A stretch of 64,000 nucleotides of DNA from JBBARC01 sp040400005 (GCA_040400005.1 JBBARC010000001.1:206090-270089); one strand, 5' to 3'; counted from the first letter of the stretch, positions 44,108 to 53,647 are shown. Translations and numbers: made by a program. The notes: generated from the sequence alone by a model not told the origin.

Positions 44108-44982
44108 CACGCAGCCCAACCCAGCTAGAAACCGTTTTTGTTACGGTGCCGCGCGATGCGGTCGATGCCTACGAACCCGCCTTCGCCGCCAATTGCCGCA
44201 CCGTCGGTATTTTCGAAGCCCGTGATGATGGCAGCATCTGGCGCATCGAAGGCGTGCGCGACGTCGGCGATGATAGCGCCTTGCGCATGGCGCTGCTGCT
44301 GTCCGAAATGCTCAGTGGCGTTGCCGCCCCCTTAGGGCGCGAAGCAACCCAGGCCGATGGCTGGCTTGCGCGCGTCAATGCCAGCTTCCCCCAACAATTG
44401 ATCGGCACCCGCTTCGTTATTCGCGGAACGCACCTGGATACTAACCCCGCCCACGGCCGCGCCGTGCTGCGCATTGATGCCGGCCTCGCCTTTGGATCTG
44501 GCGAACACGGGTCCACCCGCGGCTGTCTGCGCGCGTTTGAAACCATCGCCTGGCGGAAACCTCGCCGCATCCTCGATCTCGGCTGTGGATCCGGTATTTT
44601 GGCGATGGGGGCAGCATCCTTGCTGCATCGCCCGGTGCTGGCGGTGGATATCGATCCCTGGTCGGTGCGGGTCACCGCCGAAAATGCCCGCCAAAACTAT
44701 CTTCATAATCTGATAAAACCTCGCCTGGGCACCGGGCTTGCCAATCGCGCGGTGCGCGCCGCCCGCCCCTTCGATCTGATCTTTGCCAATATTTTGGCCC
44801 GCCCCTTGTGCCGCATGGCGCGTGACATGGCGGTAGCCTGCGCAACGGATGGGCGGATTATTTTGGCAGGGTTGCTCACCAATCAAGTGCGCATGGTGCT
44901 GGCCGCCTACCGCCGCCAGGGCATAATGCTAGATTTCCAGTTGCGAGAGGGACAATGGGCAACTTTGGTTTTACGCAAATGA
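44104..44982 (+). CDS. prmA: Ribosomal protein L11 methyltransferase
   Basis: SAM-dependent methyltransferase of the PrmA family (292 aa). Blocks are GLAFGSGEHGSTRGCLRAFE, ILDLGCGSGILAMGAA (SAM motif I), VLAVDIDPWSVRVTAENA and DLIFANILARPLCRMA (the NPPF-like NILA post-motif). The N-terminal substrate-recognition part is present but divergent. It overlaps uvrD by 4 bp and its end overlaps the aminopeptidase start. It is well supported, although proteins of this type may also modify other targets. Confidence 0.92.
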   Translation: MTRSPTQLETVFVTVPRDAVDAYEPAFAANCRTVGIFEARDDGSIWRIEGVRDVGDDSALRMALLLSEMLSGVAAPLGREATQADGWLARVNASFPQQLIGTRFVIRGTHLDTNPAHGRAVLRIDAGLAFGSGEHGSTRGCLRAFETIAWRKPRRILDLGCGSGILAMGAASLLHRPVLAVDIDPWSVRVTAENARQNYLHNLIKPRLGTGLANRAVRAARPFDLIFANILARPLCRMARDMAVACATDGRIILAGLLTNQVRMVLAAYRRQGIMLDFQLREGQWATLVLRK

Positions 44983-46757
44983 CATATATCGAACGCCTAG
45001 CAGCCCTACGCGGCGAACTAGCCCACGAAAACCTCGATGGCGTCCTCATCCCCCGTGGTGACGACCATCTAAGCGAATACGTGCCCGCCTGCGCCGAACG
45101 CCTGGCCTGGATCAGCGGCTTTACCGGCAGCGCCGGCATGGCGGTAGTGCTCAAAGATCGCGCGCTGATATGGAGCGACGGGCGCTACGTGCTGCAACTG
45201 GCCGAACAAACCGATGGTGCGCTCTGGCAGCGTTTGCATCTTACCGATGCCCCACCCGCCAAATATTTGGCCGAAAACGCGCCCGCTGCGCGCATCGGCT
45301 ACGATCCCTGGCTAATGGCGCAAGATACCGTCGATCGTTTCACCCAGGATGGTGTGACAATGATCGCCGTTGGCGAAAACCTGATTGATCGTATCTGGCA
45401 TGATCGGCCCGCCGCACCGCTCGATCCCGCAATGCCGCACGGGTTAGACTTTTCCGGCGAAACCACGGAAAGCAAACGTGACCGTATCGCCGCCATATTG
45501 CGCGCCGACAAACTCGATACCGCCATCATCACCGATCCGGCATCGTTGGCCTGGCTGCTCAATATCCGCGGCACCGATGTCGACTGCACGCCGTTCGCGC
45601 TAGGCTTTGTTGTGCTGCACGCCGATGGCACCACCGATCTGTTCATGGCGCCAGAAAAACTACCGCCCAATACCCGCGCCTGGCTGGGCAATCACGTCGC
45701 CATCCATGATCGTGCAGCTTTAACCCGCGTGCTTGCGCAATTTGGCGGCAAACGGGTGCGCGTCGATACCGCCGGTTCTGCTGCGTGGTTCAGCCAAACA
45801 CTGCGTGCTGCCGGTGCCACCATTGTGCCTGGCAGCGATCCTTGCGCCGAACCGCGCGCGCGCAAAAACACCGTGGAACAAAACGGCGCGCGTGCAGCGC
45901 ACGCAATGGATGGTGTGGCACTATGCCGCTTTTTGCACTGGTTCGCCAGCAACGGCATCGGCCAAACCGAGATCTCGGTCGGCGAAAAACTGCAAGAATT
46001 TCGGGCCCTTAACCCGCTATGCCGAGGCGATAGTTTCCCCGCCATTACCGGTGCCGGCGAACACGGCGCGGTGATCCATTATCACGCAACGCCAGACAGC
46101 AACCGCGATGTGCGCGCCAACGAAGTTTTCCTCATCGACAGCGGCGGCCAGTATTTCGCCGGCACCACCGATGTTACCCGCACCCTATGGACCGGCCCAA
46201 ACGTGGCGCCAGCCATTCTGCAAGATCGCTTTACCCTTGTGCTAAAAGGCCATATCGCCATCGCCACATTGGTATTCCCCGATAATTGCGCCGGTGTTCG
46301 CATCGATGCCTTTGCCCGCGCATCCTTGTGGCAAGCGGGCCTCGATTACGATCACGGCACCGGCCACGGTGTTGGCAGTTATTTATCCGTGCACGAAGGC
46401 CCGGTGTCGATTTCTCCCCATTTGCGCCCTGCCGGCATCCGTGCCGGCATGATCCTGTCTAACGAACCCGGCTACTATCTACCTGGCGCCTATGGCATCC
46501 GCCTGGAAAATCTGCTGCTCACCCAACCGGCCGGTATCACATCGGAAAAACCGTTTTTGGGGTTTGAAATTTTAACCCTCGCCCCGTTTGAACGCAGCCT
46601 GATCGATGTGTCCCTCCTCACCCCTGCCGAACAGGCCTGGATAGATCGCTACCATGCCCGCGTTCTAGCCGACATCGGCCCACACCTGCCCGCCGATGAA
46701 CAAGCCTGGCTAACCACCGCCTGCGCCCCCCTGCACCACAGTGAGCAACCCGCGTGA
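44955..46757 (+). CDS. Xaa-Pro aminopeptidase (M24 family)
   Basis: A 600-aa three-domain aminopeptidase P-like enzyme that removes N-terminal residues before proline. Two creatinase-like N-terminal domains (LIPRGDDHLSEYVPACAERL; AWLLNIRGTDVDCTPFALGF) precede the pita-bread catalytic domain. Metal ligands are in FLIDSGGQYFAGTTDVTRT (two Asp), GTGHGVGSYLSVHEG (His), LSNEPGYY (Glu) and IRLENLLL (Glu). The start at 44955 has GAGAGG upstream; ATG 44979 overlaps the prmA stop (ATGA) and is equally possible. The end overlaps the thioesterase start. Confidence 0.92.
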   Translation: MGNFGFTQMTYIERLAALRGELAHENLDGVLIPRGDDHLSEYVPACAERLAWISGFTGSAGMAVVLKDRALIWSDGRYVLQLAEQTDGALWQRLHLTDAPPAKYLAENAPAARIGYDPWLMAQDTVDRFTQDGVTMIAVGENLIDRIWHDRPAAPLDPAMPHGLDFSGETTESKRDRIAAILRADKLDTAIITDPASLAWLLNIRGTDVDCTPFALGFVVLHADGTTDLFMAPEKLPPNTRAWLGNHVAIHDRAALTRVLAQFGGKRVRVDTAGSAAWFSQTLRAAGATIVPGSDPCAEPRARKNTVEQNGARAAHAMDGVALCRFLHWFASNGIGQTEISVGEKLQEFRALNPLCRGDSFPAITGAGEHGAVIHYHATPDSNRDVRANEVFLIDSGGQYFAGTTDVTRTLWTGPNVAPAILQDRFTLVLKGHIAIATLVFPDNCAGVRIDAFARASLWQAGLDYDHGTGHGVGSYLSVHEGPVSISPHLRPAGIRAGMILSNEPGYYLPGAYGIRLENLLLTQPAGITSEKPFLGFEILTLAPFERSLIDVSLLTPAEQAWIDRYHARVLADIGPHLPADEQAWLTTACAPLHHSEQPA

Positions 46758-47182
46758 CCGACACCGCCAATTTACGTAACCGCGCCCATTTCGATTTTTT
46801 CAAATCCGAAAACATCAGGTTCAGCGACACCGACATGGTCGGTCACGTCAACAACGTGGCGTTTGCAGCATTGGTTGAAACCGGCCGCACCTATTTTACC
46901 GAACGCGCCGCATTCCCCCGCCATGGCGACGCCTACCAGTTGGTCACCGCCCGGCTAGAAATCGATTATCTGGCAGAATTACACTGGCCCGGCAGCGTCG
47001 ATATCGGCACGTGTGTGCTCACTTTGGGCCGGTCTTCTTTTGCCATCGGCAATGGTGTGTTCAACGCCGAACGCTGCGTCGCCACATCCCGCTCAGTGCT
47101 GGTGCTGATCGATCGTGCTACCCGTAAACCAGCGGCCTTGCCGCAAGACTATCGCGCCGCCCTGCAAGCTTTAATAATTTAA
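46754..47182 (+). CDS. 4HBT-type acyl-CoA thioesterase
   Basis: A 142-aa hotdog thioesterase. The FSDTDMVGHVNNVAF motif carries the catalytic Asp region of the 4-hydroxybenzoyl-CoA thioesterase family, and VTARLEIDYLAELHWPG and VLVLIDRATRKPAALP follow. The natural acyl-CoA substrate is unknown. GTG 46754 overlaps the preceding stop (GTGA). Its stop codon overlaps the oppositely oriented ligA stop by four bases. Confidence 0.88.
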   Translation: MTDTANLRNRAHFDFFKSENIRFSDTDMVGHVNNVAFAALVETGRTYFTERAAFPRHGDAYQLVTARLEIDYLAELHWPGSVDIGTCVLTLGRSSFAIGNGVFNAERCVATSRSVLVLIDRATRKPAALPQDYRAALQALII

Positions 47183-49227
47183 GCGCCAACCATCTGCCGC
47201 CAGGCGGCTTCCGTCAGCGTCGCAACCCCAAGCTCCACCGCCTTCTTGGCCTTACTGCCAGCCTCCAACCCCACCACCACAAAATCGGTTTTTTTAGAGA
47301 CCGAATCGGTCACTTTGGCGCCGGCCGCTTCCGCCTGCGCCTTGGCTTCCGCCCGCGTCAGCGTCTCCAGCGTGCCGGTAAACACCACAGACTTGCCCGC
47401 CAAAATCTGCGCACCATTGCCGCTGGCAGCCTCATCAGTGATGGTCAAAAACGCCGCTACATCATCCAGCACCGCTAAATTGCGTGGCTCACCAAAGAAA
47501 TTCACCAACTCCTCAGCAATCGCCTCACCCACCCCCGAAATGCTACCCAACGCCAGCCGCGCATCCGATCCCACCATGGCCGCAGCAATCATCTGATCGC
47601 GCCAGCCAACAAAACTTGTATAGTGCCGGGCCAATAATTTGGCATTATTTTCACCAATCCGGCGAATGCCCAAAGCAAAAATAAACCGCGAAAGCGCCAC
47701 AACCCGCCGCGCCGCAATCGCCCGCAGCAACTTGCCAGCCGATAGCGCCCCCCAGCCTTCCAAACCTGCTAACGCCTCTTCGTGATCGCTCAAGCGAAAT
47801 ACATCACCAGGGCATGTTAGCCAGCCAAGCGCAAATAACTCGCTGACCGATTTTTCACCCATACCATCAATATCAAACGCCCGCCGCGCGCAAAAATGGA
47901 TCAGTCGTTCCACCGCTTGCGCCGAACACGCAAGCCCCCCAGTACAGCGCCGCACCACCTCACCCAGCGGCCTTACCGCATGACTACCGCACACCGGGCA
48001 GGTCGTCAGCGGCACAAACGGCTCCGCCCCAGATGTCCGCTTATCTAGCACCACACTCAAAATCTGCGGAATAACATCGCCGGCACGCTGCACAATGACC
48101 GTGTCGCCCACACGAATATCCTTGCGCGAAATTTCATCCTCATTATGCAACGTGGCCCGCGACACCAGCACCCCACCAACGTTAACCGGCAATAGCTCGG
48201 CAACCGGGGTCAATGCCCCAGTACGCCCAACCTGAATACTAATTTTCTCCAAAACCGTCATCGCTTGCTCGGCCGGAAATTTCCACGCAACCGCCCAGCG
48301 CGGCGCCCGCCCAACAAACCCTAAGCGTTGTTGCAACGCCAAATCATCAACTTTGTAAACCACACCATCAATATCGTAAGGTAAAGCGGCACGGTCAGCA
48401 CTCATACGGTCCTGAAACGCCTCCGCCGCCGCCTCATCGTGCAAAACAACCGACAGCGGATTAACACTAAATCCCCAATCGCGCAGGCGCTGCAAAAAAC
48501 CACCATGGCTATCAGCCACCGCCTCGCTCGCCTCCCCCATGGCATAGGCAAACAACGACAATCTTCGCGTCGCAGTAACGCCTGGGTCCAACTGCCGCAA
48601 ACTACCTGCAGCGGCATTCCGCGGGTTTGCAAAGGGCGCCTTGCCGGCCTCCTCCTGCGCCACGTTCAACGCCAAAAAATCTGCTTTGGCCATAAACACT
48701 TCGCCACGAATTTCGATCAGCGCGGGAAACGGTGCCACAAGTGTCATCGGCACACCGGCTAATGTGCGCAAATTGGCAGTCACATCCTCGCCCACGCTAC
48801 CATCACCGCGGGTTGCCGCACGCACAAATTTGCCTGCCTCATACGTCAACGAAATGGAAAGCCCGTCAATCTTTGGCTCACCAACAGCGGCCAGCGGCGC
48901 CTCATCCGCCATGCCCAAAAATCGCCGCACGCGGCCACAAAACGCGGCAAACTCGGCCGCCGAAAACACGTTATCTAACGATAGCATCGGCACCAGATGC
49001 GCCAATTTGGCAAACCCGCTGGCAGGTGCTGCGCCCACAAACTTACTCGGGCTATCAACCCGCACCAGCGCGGGAAATTGCGCCTCAATCGCTGCATTAC
49101 GCGCCCGCAGCGCATCATAAGCCGCATCGCTAATCTCGGGCGCATCACGTTCATGATAAGCCCGGTCATGGCGGGCAATTTCGGCGGCCAAAAACGCCAG
49201 CTCAAATTTTGCCTCAGCCTCACTCAT
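47179..49227 (-). CDS. ligA: NAD-dependent DNA ligase
   Basis: Essential replicative ligase (682 aa). Ia domain: EIARHDRAYHERDAPEISD. The adenylation Lys lies in VGEPKIDGLSISLTYE. Further motifs are TRGDGSVGEDVT, GRAPRWAVAWKFPAE, the zinc finger CPVCGSHAV with the downstream CTGGLAC, helix-hairpin-helix units, and a C-terminal BRCT domain (AGKSVVFTGTLETLTRAEAK). ATG 49227 gives the family N-terminus; earlier starts add non-family residues. It shares a short gap with the upstream transporter gene. Confidence 0.96.
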   Translation of the reverse strand: MSEAEAKFELAFLAAEIARHDRAYHERDAPEISDAAYDALRARNAAIEAQFPALVRVDSPSKFVGAAPASGFAKLAHLVPMLSLDNVFSAAEFAAFCGRVRRFLGMADEAPLAAVGEPKIDGLSISLTYEAGKFVRAATRGDGSVGEDVTANLRTLAGVPMTLVAPFPALIEIRGEVFMAKADFLALNVAQEEAGKAPFANPRNAAAGSLRQLDPGVTATRRLSLFAYAMGEASEAVADSHGGFLQRLRDWGFSVNPLSVVLHDEAAAEAFQDRMSADRAALPYDIDGVVYKVDDLALQQRLGFVGRAPRWAVAWKFPAEQAMTVLEKISIQVGRTGALTPVAELLPVNVGGVLVSRATLHNEDEISRKDIRVGDTVIVQRAGDVIPQILSVVLDKRTSGAEPFVPLTTCPVCGSHAVRPLGEVVRRCTGGLACSAQAVERLIHFCARRAFDIDGMGEKSVSELFALGWLTCPGDVFRLSDHEEALAGLEGWGALSAGKLLRAIAARRVVALSRFIFALGIRRIGENNAKLLARHYTSFVGWRDQMIAAAMVGSDARLALGSISGVGEAIAEELVNFFGEPRNLAVLDDVAAFLTITDEAASGNGAQILAGKSVVFTGTLETLTRAEAKAQAEAAGAKVTDSVSKKTDFVVVGLEAGSKAKKAVELGVATLTEAAWRQMVGA

Positions 49228-49267
49228 CCCTGCCACACCCTGCGCCATCCCCACCACCACAAGCAAA

Positions 49268-50611
49268 TTATAACGTTGCGAACAATATACCCACAACCGC
49301 AAACATCGTCAGCGTGGCGGCCCACCCCAACACCCGCAACGGCATCGGCAAAGCAAACGCCCCCATAATATCACGCCGGCTGGCAATCATCATAATCACC
49401 GCCATCAACGGTGGTGCCACCACGCCATTCAGCACCGCGCACCAAAACAGCGCCTTCATCGGGTCGATATGCACAAAGTTGATCGCAACACCCGCAAGGG
49501 TTGCCATACTTATGGTCGCGTAAAACGCCCGCGCATCCAAAGGCCGCCGCCCCAACCCAGTGGGCCACGCCAGCGCCTCGCCCAACGCGTAAGCCGCCGA
49601 CCCCGCCAGCACCGGCACCGCCAACAAGCCAATCCCAATAATACCCAAAGCAAACAGCAAAAAGGTAAATTCACCCGCAATCGGCCGCAACGCCTGCGCC
49701 GCCTGGGCTGATGTTTTTATGTCAACAATACCATGCGCATGCAGCGTCGTTGCTGTTGTGATAATAATAAATAAGCTAATGATATTCGAATAACCCATAC
49801 CAATAATCGTATCAAACCGGATACGCTTAATTTCGCGCGCCGCCTGCTCCGGCGCCTCAATCAACGGGTACGCCGCCGGGTCCACCCGTTCATCCTCAGC
49901 TTCCTGCGATGATTGCCAGAAAAAACAATACGGCGTGATGGTGGTGCCCAGCACCGCCACCACGGTCAAAATGTAATCCTGCGATCGCACAATATGCGGC
50001 CAAAACGTATGTACCGCCACATCGCCCCAATTCACCCCCACTGCAAACGCCGTTGCAACGTACGCCAGCAGGGTAAAACTGGTCCATTTCAAAATCGCCA
50101 CATACCGCTCGTAACGCGAAAATACCTCCAGCAGCACACATAAAATGGCAAAACCAGTCACCGCAGCCCAGGCCGGAATTGGCACCAGCAAGCGCAGCGC
50201 GTCCGCCATGGCGCCCAAATCCGCACCCAAATTGGCGATATTGGCCACCAGCAACAGCGCCACAATGGCGCGCAGCAACCAGATCGAATAATGCGCACGC
50301 ACATTACCCGCAACGCCCATGCCGGTCACCCGGCCAATTCGCGCGCTAATTTCCTGAATGGCCGCCATCAGCGGAAAGCAAAACAGCATAACCCAAGCCA
50401 TGCTCAAGCCAAATTGCGCGCCGGTCTGCGAATAGGTGGCAATGCCGCTGGGGTCATCATCCGATGCGCCGGTTATCAATCCGGGGCCAAGGGACGCCAA
50501 AAAACCCTTGTGCGCCGCTACCGCCGCCACCCGCGGTGCCACCACACGCTGCGCCAGCGTGGGGTGGTGATGGTGCTGCCGATGGCCGTTACGATGCGGC
50601 GTGCGGGCCAT
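49268..50611 (-). CDS. NRAMP-related divalent metal transporter with non-canonical metal site
   Basis: A polytopic transporter of the NRAMP superfamily (447 aa, about eleven helices) that imports divalent cations. TM1 reads GPGLITGASDDDPSGIATYS, with DPSG in place of the canonical DPGN. TM6 reads LGTTITPYCFFWQSSQ, where NRAMP proteins have the MPHN motif with its metal-binding Met. These changes fit the NRAMP-related subgroup that handles other ions such as Mg2+, rather than classic Mn/Fe carriers. The N-terminus is His-rich (HRQHHHHP). No Mn or Mg riboswitch is seen in the short upstream gap. Confidence 0.85.
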   Translation of the reverse strand: MARTPHRNGHRQHHHHPTLAQRVVAPRVAAVAAHKGFLASLGPGLITGASDDDPSGIATYSQTGAQFGLSMAWVMLFCFPLMAAIQEISARIGRVTGMGVAGNVRAHYSIWLLRAIVALLLVANIANLGADLGAMADALRLLVPIPAWAAVTGFAILCVLLEVFSRYERYVAILKWTSFTLLAYVATAFAVGVNWGDVAVHTFWPHIVRSQDYILTVVAVLGTTITPYCFFWQSSQEAEDERVDPAAYPLIEAPEQAAREIKRIRFDTIIGMGYSNIISLFIIITTATTLHAHGIVDIKTSAQAAQALRPIAGEFTFLLFALGIIGIGLLAVPVLAGSAAYALGEALAWPTGLGRRPLDARAFYATISMATLAGVAINFVHIDPMKALFWCAVLNGVVAPPLMAVIMMIASRRDIMGAFALPMPLRVLGWAATLTMFAVVGILFATL

Positions 50612-50625
50612 CGCCTAACCTACAC

Positions 50626-51591
50626 TCAGGCCAAAGCTTGCACCGTGGTGCGCGCGCCATATTGCGCGATCACCACCGATGCCGCCCGGCTCGCCCGCGC
50701 GCCACACTCTGCCAGCGAGCTACCCGCGGTATAGGCGCTCAAAAAACCACCCGCATACGCATCGCCCGCACCTGTCGTATCAATAACCTGTGTCGCCACT
50801 GCGCCGATTTCAACGGTCTCGGCACCCTGCACAATCACACTACCGGCCTCACTTTGCGTCAACGCCGCCAATCGCACATCGCGCCGCGCGGCGGTCACCC
50901 CGTCGGCAAAGCTATTCACCTGATACAGGCTGCATATTTCAGCTTCATTGGCGAACAGAATATCCACATCCGCCAGCAGCGCCAAAAACGCAGCCCGATG
51001 CCGCTCCACGCAAAACGCATCTGAAAGCGATAACGCAACTTTCCGCCCCGCCGCCCGCGCGTGCCGTGCCGCCGCGCGAAACGCTGCCTGCGCCGGCGCC
51101 GGGTCAAACAAATACCCCTCCAGGTACACAATGCTGGACGCCGCAATCAGCACGGGGTCAACATCGGCCTCGCAAAACTCAACGGCTGCGCCCAAAAACG
51201 TGTTCATCGTGCGCTGCCCATCGGGCGTCACCAAAATCAGGCAACTCGCCGTGGGCTCCCCGGTCAGCGATGGCGGGCAGGGAAATTCCACCCCAACCGC
51301 CACAATATCGTGGCGAAACACCGTGCCCAGCTGATCATCGGCAACCTTGCCCAAAAACCCTGCCCGCGCCCCCAGCATGGCTGCAATCGCCGCGGTGTTA
51401 GCGGCCGATCCACCACTGCTTTCGGTGCCCGCCGGCATGGCGGCATACAAGGCCGCGGCCGTATCCGCATCGATCAGCCGCATGCTACCGGGGTGCAAAT
51501 CATAGCGCGACAAAAACGCGTGATCCACCGGCGCCACCACATCCACAATGGCATTGCCAATCGCCAAAATATCCAAAGCCGTCGTCGTCAT
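50626..51591 (-). CDS. PfkB-family kinase, adenosine-kinase-like
   Basis: A ribokinase-fold sugar/nucleoside kinase (321 aa). The N-terminus LDILAIGNAIVDVVAPVDHA and SSGGSAANTAAIAAMLGARA match the adenosine kinase clade found in alphaproteobacteria. The catalytic PfkB signature is IDTTGAGDAYAGGFLSAY. It likely phosphorylates adenosine in purine salvage. ATG 51591 is chosen; longer starts reach far into the opposite gene's leader. It lies 14 bp upstream of the transporter gene on the same strand. Confidence 0.9.
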   Translation of the reverse strand: MTTTALDILAIGNAIVDVVAPVDHAFLSRYDLHPGSMRLIDADTAAALYAAMPAGTESSGGSAANTAAIAAMLGARAGFLGKVADDQLGTVFRHDIVAVGVEFPCPPSLTGEPTASCLILVTPDGQRTMNTFLGAAVEFCEADVDPVLIAASSIVYLEGYLFDPAPAQAAFRAAARHARAAGRKVALSLSDAFCVERHRAAFLALLADVDILFANEAEICSLYQVNSFADGVTAARRDVRLAALTQSEAGSVIVQGAETVEIGAVATQVIDTTGAGDAYAGGFLSAYTAGSSLAECGARASRAASVVIAQYGARTTVQALA

Positions 51592-51717
51592 GGGTAAAAT
51601 CCTCGATAAAAGACCAAACTCAACATTCGCCGGCACCAAGCCCGGATTGGCACTGCCATGCAAGCCAGCCCGCCAGGGGGCTTGACCAAACACATGGTTC
51701 CCCGCCTGTACACAATC

Positions 51718-52422
51718 ATGCCGTCCGTTTTTACCCCGCTCCGCCGCGCCATGGCGCAACTGCCAGACCCCGCCATGCTGCGCGTGCTGCTGCAATCAAC
51801 CCTGCTGGCAGGGGCCGCCTTCGCAGCCCTCATCGCCGCCGCCATCGCCGCCATTCACCACCTCGTGCACGGCGGCGGCTGGCTCAGCCTTGGCGCCGAA
51901 ATTCTCGGCGGCTTTGCCGCAACCCTTGCCGCCCTGTGGCTGTTTCTACCGGCCGCCATCATCATCGCCGGCCTGTTCATGGAACCAGTCTGCCGCGCCG
52001 TCGAAGCCCGCTACTACCCGCACCTCGCCAAGCCCACCGGCGCCAGCAGCGCCACCCAAATCTGGGATGCAACCATCATCGGGGTCCATCTTCTGTTGCT
52101 CAACCTGGCGTCCCTGGTGCTGGCCATCGCCCTCCCCGGTGCCGGTTTTCTCATCGGCCTCGCGATCAACGCCTGGGCTTTGGGCCGCGGCCTGTTCGTC
52201 GCCGTCGCCATGCGCCGCATGACCCGCCGCCAAGCCCTGATCGCTTACGATGCCCAACGCCCCATGGTGCTGGTGCAAGGCGCCATCCTGGCCCTGGCCG
52301 GCACCGTGCCGCTCTTAAATCTGCTCATCCCAATTGCCGGCACGGCGATCATGCTGCATGTCGCGCTGCTCAATCAAAGCACACCACCATTCTTCTCTGG
52401 CGACTCGCCCATCAGGCGCTAA
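51718..52422 (+). CDS. EI24 domain-containing membrane protein (CysZ-like)
   Basis: A 234-aa inner-membrane protein with four hydrophobic segments (LLQSTLLAGAAFAALIAAA; FAATLAALWLFLPAAIIIAG; LLLLNLASLVLAIALPG; ILALAGTVPLLNLLIPIAG). The segments FLPAAIIIAGLFMEPVCRAVE and GAGFLIGLAINAWALGRG are typical for EI24/CysZ proteins, some of which move sulfate. Whether this one does cannot be judged; no cys genes are near. The start is uncertain: ATG 51718 suits the family, and ATG 51658 is also open. Confidence 0.8.
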   Translation: MPSVFTPLRRAMAQLPDPAMLRVLLQSTLLAGAAFAALIAAAIAAIHHLVHGGGWLSLGAEILGGFAATLAALWLFLPAAIIIAGLFMEPVCRAVEARYYPHLAKPTGASSATQIWDATIIGVHLLLLNLASLVLAIALPGAGFLIGLAINAWALGRGLFVAVAMRRMTRRQALIAYDAQRPMVLVQGAILALAGTVPLLNLLIPIAGTAIMLHVALLNQSTPPFFSGDSPIRR

Positions 52423-52491
52423 ACATAACCGCTTCACACGCGCCACCCAATGCCGCCTGCCAAAAGGCGCCGCTTTTAAGGATCACACCCC

Positions 52492-53154
52492 GTGTTCCCA
52501 CCCGTTTTCAAACGCCGCAAACACGAAGACGAGGCCGATATCTTGACCGCATCCCCGCCCCGCGGTGCCGCACCGCTCACCGCCACCGATAATGGCCTCG
52601 ACCTGCCGCCCTTCCGGGCGGCCCCCGTCGTGATCGTCACGCCTGAGGAACACCCCATGTCCCGCCCGCCCATCCCCACCAGCTCGCTCAACCCGCCCAT
52701 GCCCTCCTCCGCATCCTCATCGCGCCCCGCCCCCCTGCGCGCGGTCAGCCCGCACGGCCGCGAAGTGCCCGCCGAACGCCGCACCCTGGTCGTCGGCCGC
52801 GGCATCAGCCTGCAAGGCCTGGTGCAAGATGCCGAACGCCTGGTGGTCGAAGGCATGGTCGAGGCCAGCATGATCCACGCAACCGAACTGGTGGTCTCCC
52901 CCGGCGGCGTGTTCAAGGGCGAAGTGGAAGTAGAAGACGCCGAAATTTCCGGCACCCTCGATGGCACCGTCACCGCGCGGGGCAATCTGGTGGTGCGCGC
53001 AACCGGCGTCATTTTGGGCGTCGCCCGCTGCCGCCGCCTGCAAGTAGAAGACGGCGGCCAAATCACCGGCCGCATCGAAATGCTCACCAGCGCCGATCGC
53101 CGGCCGGCCGTTGAAGCCCCGGTGCGGCAGACTGTGCCGCCGCAGGAAAGTTAA
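52492..53154 (+). CDS. Bactofilin family cytoskeletal protein
   Basis: A 220-aa polymer-forming protein with a central beta-helix (bactofilin domain, residues ~95-205): LVVGRGISLQGLVQDAERLV, EGMVEASMIHATELVVSPGG, VFKGEVEVEDAEISGTLDGT and GVARCRRLQVEDGGQITGR. The N-terminus is basic, then Pro/Ser-rich and disordered; the C-terminus is short and disordered. Such proteins form filaments that organise the cell envelope. GTG 52492 has AAGGA upstream; ATG 52657 is an internal alternative. It ends 8 bp before a composite hairpin repeat. Confidence 0.9.
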   Translation: MFPPVFKRRKHEDEADILTASPPRGAAPLTATDNGLDLPPFRAAPVVIVTPEEHPMSRPPIPTSSLNPPMPSSASSSRPAPLRAVSPHGREVPAERRTLVVGRGISLQGLVQDAERLVVEGMVEASMIHATELVVSPGGVFKGEVEVEDAEISGTLDGTVTARGNLVVRATGVILGVARCRRLQVEDGGQITGRIEMLTSADRRPAVEAPVRQTVPPQES

Positions 53155-53162
53155 GTTAAGGT

Positions 53163-53290
53163 CGTCTTTTTCTGAAGAAAAAGAAGCAAAAAGACTTTAC
53201 TATGTTGGTTCGGCGAACGCGGTGGCAGCGTTGCCCCAGGTCCAGCGTCATAAAAGTCTTTTGCTTCTTTTCTTCAGAAAAGAAGGTTCT
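53163..53290. repeat. Composite hairpin repeat element 1
   Basis: Two inverted copies of the CTTCTTTTTCT-type palindrome (53163-53186 with one mismatch, and 53264-53285 with arms shortened to four T/A on both sides) flank a ~70-bp core. The core shares GTTGCCCCAGGTCCAGC (53230-53246) with the element at 57972-58110. It lies between two convergent genes and may terminate both. Confidence 0.9.
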
Positions 53291-53302
53291 TCTTTCGTAC
53301 CC

Positions 53303-53647
53303 TCACCGGCTACTAAACCAAACCACCACGCCATGCTTTATCTTAGCCATGGCCACGCCCACACCGGTCACATGCAGCACATGCCAGCCGCCGGTAATCA
53401 CCAGCCCCGCGACGCCGACAAACACGGTCATTGCTAAAACAGATAAAATACACAGCACAAACATCGCCGCCGCCGATCGCAGGCTGGCGCGGCGGCCGCG
53501 CTTGGCAAATTTCCGCTTGCGGGCTTCCAGCGGGCCGGTGGCCACCACGGCTTTGGCGGCATACGGCGCCACCCGCGGTTCAACCGCCTGATCGGTCGAT
53601 ACCGCCACGGCTTTGCTCATCTGTTTTGCACGCGCGGTCTCGGACAT
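53303..53647 (-). CDS. Small single-pass membrane protein of unknown function
   Basis: A 114-aa protein, basic in the middle (EARKRKFAKRGRRASLR) followed by one transmembrane helix (SAAAMFVLCILSVLAMTVFV and onward) and a short tail. The positive charge before the helix suggests the N-terminus stays inside the cell. No family is recognised and no ribosome site is strong; an internal ATG (residue 10) is also possible. It lies alone between the composite repeat and an SGNH hydrolase gene. Confidence 0.5.
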   Translation of the reverse strand: MSETARAKQMSKAVAVSTDQAVEPRVAPYAAKAVVATGPLEARKRKFAKRGRRASLRSAAAMFVLCILSVLAMTVFVGVAGLVITGGWHVLHVTGVGVAMAKIKHGVVVWFSSR

